NCBI GenBank assembly: GCA_030672605.1
Contig: DAOVGE010000087.1
Location: 1 to 5,174 of the forward strand
Origin: Methanosarcinales archaeon
GTDB lineage: Archaea; Halobacteriota; Methanosarcinia; Methanosarcinales; Methanogasteraceae
Direction: 5' to 3'
Length of the DNA stretch: 5,174 bases
Below the pieces are notes generated by a model that saw only the letters and a program-made list of their open reading frames with translations, made no database searches and had not been told where the DNA came from. Every line of letters starts with the position of its first letter. Positions within the stretch are counted from its first letter, which is position 1. The translations under genes were made by a program, and so were the position numbers. This document shows, piece after piece, positions 1 to 5,097 of the stretch.

Positions 1-578
1 CAACACTCGGATTCGCCGCTGAAGATACTGCTAGCGGAGATGAGGGCTATGTGATAGCAGGACACCTCGGGCATGGCAATGATCCCACTCCTGTCGGACT
101 ATGGATATGGCAGCCATCCTCATGGTTTGGGCAGGGAGCCGGAGAAGTCGATCAAACTGGCGGCACTTATGCAGATGCATCGTGGGTGCCTTATGATAAT
201 GTCGAGGCGATGATATACATCTGTGGAAGTGAGAATTACGAGATAATCAGACCAGTTACGGACTACAGAGATGAACCCGATGTAGGCGATACCGTTTTCA
301 AGACGGGCATCACGACAGGTCTCACGATGGGGGTAGTTGGCGGAAAAGATGACTATGAGAGTCCAACTCATGGTACGCTCCACGACCAGTATTACGCGAG
401 CTATTCACGTGACTCCGGTGATAGCGGCAGTCCTGTGTATATCTATACCAGTCATTATCCAGACGATCCAGAACGCGAGATCGTAGGAATTCACCATGGG
501 TGGAATGGAGATGGGGCTTGGTTTTCGCCGGTCTCCGGAGTGGAGACGGACCTGGGTGTAGTTCCGCTTACCGAATAG
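1..578 (+). CDS. Secreted trypsin/streptogrisin-like (S1 fold) serine protease, 5' end outside the window
   Basis: The reading frame is open from position 3, giving 191 visible residues; an internal GTG at 51 is not the real start because homology-like sequence (TLGFAAEDTASGDEGYV) precedes it. Numbering from position 3, the chymotrypsin-fold triad is visible: His21 in AGHLG (codon 63-65), Asp58 in YADASWV (codon 174-176) and Ser141 in GDSGSP (codon 423-425). KTGITTG at about 100-106 and the tail GIHHGW...FSPVSGVETDLG are typical of bacterial and archaeal streptogrisin-like peptidases. The family hydrolyses peptide bonds outside the cell and is usually made as a preproprotein; the signal and propeptide would lie upstream. 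The cysteine that often follows the active-site His is a Leu, so the classical disulfide is missing. A hairpin terminator follows directly. The triad makes activity likely; the substrate is unknown. Confidence 0.92.
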   Translation, partial: TLGFAAEDTASGDEGYVIAGHLGHGNDPTPVGLWIWQPSSWFGQGAGEVDQTGGTYADASWVPYDNVEAMIYICGSENYEIIRPVTDYRDEPDVGDTVFKTGITTGLTMGVVGGKDDYESPTHGTLHDQYYASYSRDSGDSGSPVYIYTSHYPDDPEREIVGIHHGWNGDGAWFSPVSGVETDLGVVPLTE

Positions 579-583
579 AGGAG

Positions 584-616
584 GGTTATCAATCATTTGA
601 TAACCTTTATTTTTTT
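584..616 (+). terminator. Hairpin terminator with T-rich tail after the protease gene
   Basis: A perfect 9-bp stem, GGTTATCAA (584-592) and TTGATAACC (597-605), encloses the loop TCAT and is followed by TTTATTTTTTT (606-616). It begins six bases after the protease stop codon. Archaeal RNA polymerase terminates on T-rich tracts, so the tract may be the main signal and the hairpin an aid. Confidence 0.8.
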
Positions 617-641
617 ATTATGGGAAAAATATGTTAAAAAT

Positions 642-679
642 ATTGGAGGAATAATGTATGAGACTAACAAAATATTCCA
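642..679 (+). repeat. Direct repeat copy 1: ribosome binding site and first seven codons of the small secreted gene
   Basis: This 38-base stretch matches 1136-1173 at 32 of 38 positions by eye, without gaps. It covers the Shine-Dalgarno site, the ATG and the codons for MRLTKYS (MRITKYS in the other copy). Because the repeat includes both leader and coding sequence, gene duplication explains it better than chance. Confidence 0.8.
645..650 (+). promoter_or_regulatory. Shine-Dalgarno site fixing the start at 658
   Basis: GGAGGA lies seven bases before the ATG at 658. A second, out-of-frame ATG at 654-656 is only three bases from the site, too close for efficient use, so 658 is preferred. The AT-rich stretch at 606-640 could hold a box A element, but it overlaps the terminator tail and no single TATA box stands out. 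Confidence 0.7.
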
Positions 680-1107
680 TAGTAGTCATTGTGTCGGTTT
701 TGCTTGTCATCGGTTTTGCATACAGCATTCATGAAAAGAGACTTCTCGAAGAGTATGAAAGAAGTGATCGAAAACTTGGCAATGCCACAGTTATCGCTAC
801 TTACGGAAAACTTCCTGAATTTGAGAATGATGAACAGAAACAGCAGTGGTATGCCAATCTCGATGAGGTCAAAAACCGTGTGCGGAGCGAGATGCCCCCG
901 TACCTTCGCCCAGAAGGTCCGGTGATAGGATATGGTTATAATCTTGAAGGATATGTGACGGTAACATTTCTCGAAGGCACTGTAATCGAAAAGCCACTGA
1001 TGGATGAAATCTACGGGATGATCGATGAAGAGGCAGAAGGGATGGGTATTCAGGAAGTACCGGTGATCTTCAAATTCGGAGGTTTACTGCAATTGGACGC
1101 GCGGTGA
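658..1107 (+). CDS. Small membrane-anchored or secreted protein, possibly a stand-alone protease propeptide-like protein
   Basis: The 149-residue product starts with a basic tip (MRLTKYS) and one hydrophobic segment at residues 7-23, which would be a signal peptide or N-terminal anchor. Residues 24-86 are charged and probably helical. Residues 87-141 form a compact alpha/beta-looking module (GPVIGYGYNLEGYVTVTF, then LMDEIYGMIDEEAEGMG and EVPVIFKFGG). My recollection, not testable here, is that similar modules precede the catalytic domain in archaeal S1-like proteases, so this may be a propeptide without its protease; it ends at LLQLDAR followed by TGA TGA. Strong SD site, no cysteines, no catalytic residues. 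It follows the protease gene in the same direction but behind a terminator, so it is probably transcribed separately. The gene is real with good confidence; the role is unknown. Confidence 0.8.
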   Translation: MRLTKYSIVVIVSVLLVIGFAYSIHEKRLLEEYERSDRKLGNATVIATYGKLPEFENDEQKQQWYANLDEVKNRVRSEMPPYLRPEGPVIGYGYNLEGYVTVTFLEGTVIEKPLMDEIYGMIDEEAEGMGIQEVPVIFKFGGLLQLDAR

Positions 1108-1135
1108 TGACTAAGACAGCAAAAAACCAGTCAAC

Positions 1136-1173
1136 ATTGGGGGAATGATACATGAGAATCACAAAATATTCCA
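1136..1173 (+). repeat. Direct repeat copy 2: start region of a third, truncated family member
   Basis: This is the partner of 642-679 (32/38 identical). It keeps a purine-rich ribosome binding site (GGGGGAA, 1139-1145) and an ATG at 1152 followed by codons for RITKYS. Identity stops abruptly after position 1173, where the sequence changes from AT-rich to C-rich. Confidence 0.8.
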
Positions 1174-1286
1174 AATGTGGAAGAGATAGTCGGTCCCCCC
1201 CTCTTCGTTTCACTGGCTTGCCGTCGATTATATCTGCACCTCATGGAGTCCCCCCTCCCGAATCAGAGAATCGACCAACCCCATAA
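1152..1286 (+). pseudogene. Truncated remnant of a paralog of the 658-1107 gene
   Basis: An ATG with a good ribosome binding site opens a 44-codon frame beginning MRITKYSKCGRDSR. Only the first seven codons correspond to the 658 gene (MRLTKYS). The hydrophobic segment that should follow is absent, and the rest of the frame is Pro/Ser-rich, antisense-like sequence ending at TAA 1284-1286. The best reading is that a tandem copy lost its body in a rearrangement near 1174, joining its start to the region downstream of the minus-strand permease operon. The leader and start could still support translation of a short peptide, but nothing suggests a function. This copy lies 44 bases after the stop of the complete gene. 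Confidence 0.65.
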
Positions 1287-1341
1287 CCAAAACTACAATC
1301 AAAGAAATCCGAAGACCGACCACTCCCGCACCCCTACTCAC
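1228..1341 (-). CDS. Possible GTGA-coupled 37-residue hydrophobic peptide
   Basis: A GTG at 1341-1339 overlaps the permease stop TGA (1340-1338) as GTGA, the geometry of translational coupling. The frame gives 37 residues: a short start (MSRGAG), a hydrophobic stretch VVGLRISLIVVLVMGLVDSLI that could be one membrane segment, and a polar tail ending HEVQI. It is the third potential frame of a minus-strand operon whose other junction also uses a four-base overlap. Against it: no strong ribosome binding site, an Arg inside the hydrophobic stretch, no recognised homolog, and the same frame stays open upstream as an antisense-like shadow of the permease C-terminus. It may be chance. Confidence 0.25.
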   Translation of the reverse strand: MSRGAGVVGLRISLIVVLVMGLVDSLIREGGLHEVQI

Positions 1342-2555
1342 TCGTGCCTGAGCGCATCCACCGGATGCATCTTCGCAGCAGACCGTGCCGGCAGAAGTCC
1401 TGCCAGAACCCCGATTCCAAACGAGAAGAGAAGTGCAAAGGCTGCAAGCTCCCACGAGATCCACGCATGTAACAGACCGACCCCCATCTCTTTACCGACC
1501 AGCTCCACGCCCAGCGCCATCCCGAAGCCGAGCACCGCCCCGATCACGCCACCGAAGACGCCGATCAGACTGGATTCGACGAGAAACATCATTAATATCG
1601 TGTTGTTCTCAGCTCCGAGTGCCTTGTAGATCCCGATCTCCCGCGTCCGTTCCGTAACCGAGGTGTACATCGTGTTCATGATTCCAACTCCTCCGACGAG
1701 AAGCGAGATTGCGCCGATCCCAATCAAAACCGCGGAGACTGCGGAAAGAATCGAACCAACAAGCTCACTCATCTGCGCCGCGGTCATGACGCTGAAATCC
1801 TCCTCGCCTCGTAGTTTCTCCAGTTTATCCCGGATGCGCTCTGCGACGTCCTCGGAGTCGGCGCCCTCCTTGACCTTCACGAAGAAGAAGTCGTATTCGT
1901 CGCTCACATCAAAAAGCCGCTCCGCATCATCGAGGCTCATGACGATGGTCATATCGTCGTCCCGGTTCCCGATCTCCTCCGTAATTCCGACGACCTTGAA
2001 TCCCTGATCCTTGATCTCTATCTTATCGCCTATCTTGATCTCTTTGTACGTATCCCCGACTTTAAAAGCCTTGTGCGCAGTCAAGTACCCGATCGTTATC
2101 TTATGGGTGTCCTTATCCTCCAGATCCCTCCCTGAATCGAGTTCATACCCCTGAACATCAAAATACGCGTCCTCTGCAATCGACGGCACCATGCCGACAA
2201 CCGGTGCAATGGCGTCGATATCCTTGTAGGTTATAATCGAGGTCCGGTAGACCATGTAGCAGTTCGCATCGACCCCTCTCACCTTCTCAACAGCCTTCGC
2301 GTCCCGATCCGTGAAATAGGTCGATGCGGCACTCGGACCGAACCCCCCACCCGGCGGAACCGGCATTACTATGATCTTGTTCACACCCATCTTCCCGATC
2401 TGCTCGTCCATGTAGACCTGCATCCCGACCCCGATTGAGATCAAGCCAACGATTGCCATGATCCCGATCACGATTCCGATTATTGTCAGGTAACTCCGGG
2501 TTTTACGCTGCACTATGCCTTTGAAGCAGAACCGGAAGTAATCCGAGAGTTTCAT
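1338..2555 (-). CDS. FtsX/MacB-type ABC transporter permease
   Basis: A full-length 405-residue permease of the MacB/LolC/E class. TM1 lies at about 22-46 after the basic entry FKGIVQRKTRSYLTIIG; a large extracytoplasmic domain (MacB_PCD-like) spans about 47-265; three further TM segments lie at about 268-292, 320-350 and 368-390. The FtsX-domain signature GGVGIMNTMYTSVTERTREI (residues 288-307) and GIYKALGA (308-315), and the ending LLPARSAAKMHPVDALRHE, are typical. Such permeases transmit ATP hydrolysis by a cytoplasmic ATPase to an external domain, driving release of lipoproteins, peptides or drugs, or signalling. The ATG overlaps the upstream gene's stop as ATGA (2552-2555), with a weak AAGGAT upstream. 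The partner ATPase is not in this window; the substrate cannot be inferred. Confidence 0.95.
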   Translation of the reverse strand: MKLSDYFRFCFKGIVQRKTRSYLTIIGIVIGIMAIVGLISIGVGMQVYMDEQIGKMGVNKIIVMPVPPGGGFGPSAASTYFTDRDAKAVEKVRGVDANCYMVYRTSIITYKDIDAIAPVVGMVPSIAEDAYFDVQGYELDSGRDLEDKDTHKITIGYLTAHKAFKVGDTYKEIKIGDKIEIKDQGFKVVGITEEIGNRDDDMTIVMSLDDAERLFDVSDEYDFFFVKVKEGADSEDVAERIRDKLEKLRGEEDFSVMTAAQMSELVGSILSAVSAVLIGIGAISLLVGGVGIMNTMYTSVTERTREIGIYKALGAENNTILMMFLVESSLIGVFGGVIGAVLGFGMALGVELVGKEMGVGLLHAWISWELAAFALLFSFGIGVLAGLLPARSAAKMHPVDALRHE

Positions 2556-3805
2556 CTGGATATGATCCTTTTAATGCGTTTTCTGAAGACGTAAGCGAGT
2601 ACCAGAACCACTGCTCCGATGATTACCCCTGTGTACCCGCCGCCCTGCGGCGCAATCGCTTTCATCTCCTCGGGGCTGTAGACCTTTATCGGCACATCAG
2701 CAGTCATACTGTACTGGTTTCCGTAATCATCCGCATAATCCACCTTAACAGAGACGCTACCCTCTCCCGCCGCCTCCGGGATGATCACGAAATCCGCAGT
2801 ATCGTAGTCATCGCTCTCGATGTCACCGATGTAGCGTGTGCCGGTATCGACCAGCTTGAATTGTTCCCCTTCGGAGATTGTGAAGACGACGTGCTTTGCC
2901 CGTGCGAGCCCCCGGTTTGCAACACCTATCGTAATCTCCCCGACCGTTTCTGGCGTGAGCCTCTCCTGCGAGTCAAGGTAGACAAAGAGCGTGTTTCCGC
3001 TCGTTACCGGCACCAAAACCGAGTAAAATTGGGCAGCCTGTGCCCCATGCGTCTCGTTCTCGTACTGAATCGTGATCGGCAGCGGATACTGAGACGGTGT
3101 CGTGGTATCGACAAAGAAACTCGATTCGACGATTGCGGTCTCTCCCGGCGCTATCGTGTCGATGTAGCTGATGGAGGTCTTTGGAAGGATTCCGTTCGGG
3201 ACTCCTCTTGAGATTCCGCTCTGATTCCCAAAAGAGACTTTCACATTCTTTGCGGGTCCTGTCCCCACATTCTCAATCGAGAATTTCGCATCAAACTCTG
3301 ATTTGGGATCCGCCTCCGGGATATCGGCGTCTATGAGTACGAGATCCGGATCCCCCATCACCCTGACCGTGATCTCAACAGTGCTCCTGGTGGTGAAGTA
3401 ATTGCGGTCAAAATCCCCGCCGTATGTGATATTGAGGTCGATTACGTACTCTCCAGACCGTGCATCGGGGTCAACAATCAGAAAATACTCGGTGTTTGCG
3501 GTCTCCCCGCACCTGAGTTCGGGGAGCGTCTGCGTTGCCTCACCAGTCTCTTTCAGCTCAAAAGGCTCTTTTGCGTTGAGATGCCAGACAATATTCTTTG
3601 CAGGCTCATCTCCGCAGTTCGCAGTCTTGATGACCAGTGTCAGCTCCTCGCCTGGTTGTGCCGGATATGGAATCTGTTTGGACAGAGTTGCAACGAGCGC
3701 GGGAGCGTCGGTGCGGTATGGGATGATGTCGGTCCCGCCAGCATGAACTGCCGTGAGCACAGTGAGCAGTGTACATACGATTGTGAACCGTGTAAGCCAT
3801 CTCAT
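2552..3805 (-). CDS. COG1361-type S-layer-related extracellular protein with C-terminal anchor
   Basis: The 417-residue product has a signal peptide (residues 1-22, MRWLTRFTIVCTLLTVLTAV then HAG), then three beta-rich CARDB-like modules at about 45-150, 153-265 and 270-375. The repeated pattern includes PGEELTLVIKTANCGDEPAKN, EFDAKFSIENVGTGPAKNVK and ETVGEITIGVANRGLARAKHV. A single TM segment follows at about 391-408 (GVIIGAVVLVLAYVF), ending in a basic tail KRIKRIISR, so most of the protein is outside the cell. Archaeal COG1361 proteins commonly sit beside LolD-like ATPases and FtsX-like permeases and are thought to act as their extracellular partner; that role is inferred here. It is the first gene of the operon, with ATGA overlap to the permease. 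No Shine-Dalgarno site precedes the ATG, in line with a leaderless transcript from the TATA box at 3828-3835. Confidence 0.92.
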   Translation of the reverse strand: MRWLTRFTIVCTLLTVLTAVHAGGTDIIPYRTDAPALVATLSKQIPYPAQPGEELTLVIKTANCGDEPAKNIVWHLNAKEPFELKETGEATQTLPELRCGETANTEYFLIVDPDARSGEYVIDLNITYGGDFDRNYFTTRSTVEITVRVMGDPDLVLIDADIPEADPKSEFDAKFSIENVGTGPAKNVKVSFGNQSGISRGVPNGILPKTSISYIDTIAPGETAIVESSFFVDTTTPSQYPLPITIQYENETHGAQAAQFYSVLVPVTSGNTLFVYLDSQERLTPETVGEITIGVANRGLARAKHVVFTISEGEQFKLVDTGTRYIGDIESDDYDTADFVIIPEAAGEGSVSVKVDYADDYGNQYSMTADVPIKVYSPEEMKAIAPQGGGYTGVIIGAVVLVLAYVFRKRIKRIISR

Positions 3806-3827
3806 GGTGTATAATTGTTTGTTATGG

Positions 3828-3835
3828 CATATATC
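3828..3835 (-). promoter_or_regulatory. TATA box (box A) for the COG1361-permease operon
   Basis: On the minus strand the sequence reads GATATATG, 23-30 bases upstream of the ATG at 3805. Archaeal box A elements lie about 26 bases before the transcription start, so transcription would begin at or next to the ATG. This fits the missing ribosome binding site and suggests a leaderless mRNA. Confidence 0.55.
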
Positions 3836-3890
3836 ATCTCACATCCAACACTCACAGTTCTTGATTATGGTGGATTCTGTGGTTTCCAAT

Positions 3891-3965
3891 CTTTGCGCCC
3901 TCGCGTCATCGCGTCTTTGCGTTCTCAATTTAACGCGAAGGCGCAAAGGCGAGAGAGACGCGAAG
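3891..3965. repeat. GCG-rich imperfect inverted repeat with 8-9 base periodicity
   Basis: The left arm (about 3891-3923) is made of units such as TTTGCGCC, TCGCGTCA and TCTTTGCGTT. The right arm (about 3932-3965) carries the reverse type: AACGCGAAG, GCGCAAAG, GACGCGAAG. The inner nine bases pair fully with one T:G wobble (CTTTGCGTT with AACGCGAAG) around the loop CTCAATTT, and the outer parts match imperfectly. In RNA it could form a long mismatched hairpin. Confidence 0.75.
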
Positions 3966-4084
3966 GGTGATATCTGTCGTTACGTCTTTCGTGTTGTTGT
4001 ACATCCGACTGACACATTGCAAAAAAGCTCAGTTTGTGGCGGTGCGAAGTATAGCTAAACACGTACGTTTATTTCAGCAGGTTG

Positions 4085-4094
4085 TATATAAAAA
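4085..4094 (+). promoter_or_regulatory. TATA-like element before the CACGAAT inverted element
   Basis: TATATAAAAA is a good match to archaeal box A. A start about 25 bases later would fall inside the left arm of the inverted repeat at 4107, so any RNA would consist of the repeat element rather than a protein message. No downstream gene on this strand needs it, so it may be chance in AT-rich DNA. Confidence 0.3.
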
Positions 4095-4106
4095 TCTGGT
4101 CAATAT

Positions 4107-4253
4107 CACGAATGACACGAATTTTACGAATCGCACGAATCACCACTTTTGCGAGCATATAAAAAGCGCACATACTGAAAATTTTAGAAATACGCGGTGT
4201 GTTCCAATGAACCGGACAAATTCGTGATATTCGTCCGATTCGTGACATTCGTG
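4107..4253. repeat. Symmetrical element: two inverted 34-base arms, each with four CACGAAT-type units at 9-base spacing
   Basis: The left arm (4107-4140) has four copies of CACGAAT or ACGAAT whose starts are about nine bases apart, separated by GA, TTT and CG. The right arm (4220-4253) has four copies of the reverse complement (ATTCGTG type) in the same register. Comparing the left arm with the reverse complement of the right, about 28 of 34 positions agree; nearly all differences fall in the two- or three-base spacers while the units are kept. The 79-base centre includes CACC at the left edge and GGTG further right, a second TATA-like CATATAAAAA (4156-4165) and a near-palindrome CTGAAAATTTTAG. 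AATAT occurs on both flanks (4102-4106, 4257-4261), too short to prove a target duplication. There is no transposase. It could be a MITE-like element, a protein-binding array or an RNA hairpin. Confidence 0.8.
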
Positions 4254-4266
4254 TTAAATATCTTGC

Positions 4267-4371
4267 ACCAACGCATTATATGAGCGTGGTACCTTCTGCT
4301 GGTAACTTATTTATTGTAAGTTCCCATACGCTTGGTGGCAACCCGACTCCGGGCAGGGGTGAACCGGAGTC
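4267..4371. repeat. Cluster of short hairpins downstream of the flavodoxin pseudogene
   Basis: Three stems follow one another: ACC-A-ACGC (4267-4274) with GCGTGGT (4284-4290), one bulged A; AACTTA (4304-4309) with TAAGTT (4317-4322), loop TTTATTG; and GACTCCGG (4345-4352) with CCGGAGTC (4364-4371), a perfect 8-bp stem with an 11-base loop. An alternative TACC/GGTA pairing (4290-4293, 4301-4304) links the first two. On the minus strand the 8-bp stem starts 19 bases after the flavodoxin stop, but no T-run follows, so it is a weak terminator candidate. I recognise no known RNA family. Confidence 0.5.
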
Positions 4372-4389
4372 CATCGCTGTTTATTTCAC

Positions 4390-4878
4390 TCAATCGGCAC
4401 ATATATTCTTCTCCGCAATCCTCGCAACCCGCGCCCCGAGTGCGACACCCTCACCCTCACCTGCCGCATCAGCACCAGCCGCCCCATAGTGCCCGCCGAC
4501 ACTGATCGGGTCACCGCAGACGACCATGCCATGAATCAGAGATCGCCTCGAGTATCGAGAGGAGCGTCGTCTCTTTTCCGCCGGTTCTGTGCCCCGATGT
4601 CGTGAAGGCTGCGCCGACTTTGCCCTCGAGTCTGCCGCGAACTGCAACCGACTCATCGATCAGTTTCTTGACCTCTGCTGCCATCGTTCCGAAGTAGACC
4701 GGTGAGCATATATGATCCCGTCGTATCCGGGAAGGTCGCTTGCGTCGACCTCATCCACCGGTTTCAGCGTGGCGCTGCCGCCCGCGCTTCTGACGCCGTC
4801 TGCGACTGCTTGCGCCAGTCTTTCTGTTGATCCGCCTCTTGTATAGTCTGTGACAAGCATCTCTACTATCTTCATCAC
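4390..4878 (-). pseudogene. WrbA/NADPH-dependent FMN reductase-like flavodoxin gene broken by two compensating frameshifts
   Basis: Reading across three segments gives one flavodoxin-fold protein of about 162 residues. Segment 1 (GTG 4878, or ATG 4875) has the FMN phosphate loop DYTRGGSTERLA at residues 11-22 and ends at GYDGIIY. Then one base is missing between 4707 and 4706 (TATGCTCA where TATGGCTCA is expected), which leads to an early TGA at 4660-4662. Segment 2, in the shifted frame (about 4705-4541), gives SPVYFGTMAAEVKKL, GKVGAAFTTSGH and TGGKETTLLSILEA, all WrbA-family motifs. One extra base near 4540 restores the original frame for segment 3, with IHGMVVCGDP, GGHYGAAG and a final helix GARVARIAEK. 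An intact relative would bind FMN in the cytoplasm and carry out quinone or FMN redox. As written the product is a 72-residue fragment. Two single-base errors in the assembly are as likely as genuine decay. No strong ribosome binding site is seen. Confidence 0.85.
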
Positions 4879-5097
4879 CAGTATTACATACGGGAACCGT
4901 GTCTCTACTTAACGATTGTCTATGGAGCCCGGATCTTCCAGTATCTCCGAATCCACGAGAATTCACAAGAACATCGAGAGCACACAGACTAAAACCCCCC
5001 TTCCATTCCGAGAAGAGAACTGCTATGAGGTATACATATTACCATTGAACCCCGCATGTTGTTCCAATGGCCTAACAACGCGATAGCTCCATGTTGT
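4879..5097. other. Intergenic spacer with no gene recognised
   Basis: No convincing coding frame is seen. Close to 5040-5097 there are small structures: CCATTG (5042-5047) pairs with CAATGG further on, and CATGTTGT occurs twice (about 5056-5063 and 5090-5097). These lie just downstream of the possible minus-strand gene end and could be part of its 3' untranslated region. The upstream promoter of the flavodoxin gene should lie near 4900-4915 (minus strand TTAAGTA), but the match is weak. Confidence 0.4.

Larger units (their letters stand above)
3836..4389. other. Long non-coding, structure-rich intergenic region between divergent promoter and broken flavodoxin gene
   Basis: No reading frame here looks like protein: the open stretches are built from short repeats or AT-rich spacer. 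It holds a GCG-rich inverted repeat (3891-3965), two TATA-like elements on the plus strand (4085-4094, 4156-4165), a symmetrical CACGAAT repeat element (4107-4253) and a run of hairpins (4267-4371). The spacer 3966-4084 shows only a short palindrome ACGTACGT at 4061-4068. It lies upstream of the minus-strand COG1361 operon and downstream of the minus-strand flavodoxin pseudogene. Confidence 0.7.

Noticed and set aside
1177..1657. Long plus-strand frames antisense to the permease C-terminus
   Set aside because: They are Pro/Ser/Arg-rich mirror frames of the GC-biased permease gene, with no start signal or recognisable motif.
1663..2007. Plus-strand frame inside the permease gene
   Set aside because: Ser/Arg-rich antisense shadow; the minus-strand frame has clear FtsX-family features across the same bases.
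3402..4058. Plus-strand frames over the start of the COG1361 gene and into the intergenic region
   Set aside because: They are antisense to a real signal-peptide gene, then run through the GCG repeat; composition is not protein-like.
3967..4227. Frame rich in Thr-Asn through the CACGAAT repeats
   Set aside because: The apparent coding pattern comes from the 9-base period (a multiple of three), which keeps a frame open and repeats residues; no ribosome binding site or family match.
4107..4253. CRISPR array
   Set aside because: Units are only 7 bases with 2-3 base gaps and are inverted halfway; no spacer-sized unique sequence and no cas genes.
4280..4489. Plus-strand 69-codon frame starting MSVVPSAGN
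   Set aside because: Its second half is antisense to the conserved end of the flavodoxin gene, and the first half lies in the hairpin cluster.
4540..4707. Programmed frameshifting in the flavodoxin gene
   Set aside because: Two opposite shifts would be needed and neither site has a slippery run; family members are single-frame genes.
4751..4966. Minus-strand 71-codon frame upstream of and over the flavodoxin start
   Set aside because: It overlaps the flavodoxin N-terminus in another frame and is Arg-rich, typical of a shadow.
4200..5070. Ten-base match TGTTCCAATG near 4200 and near 5060 as an attachment-site pair
   Set aside because: Ten bases is too short to be significant, there is no integrase between the copies, and the interval holds an ordinary flavodoxin-family gene.
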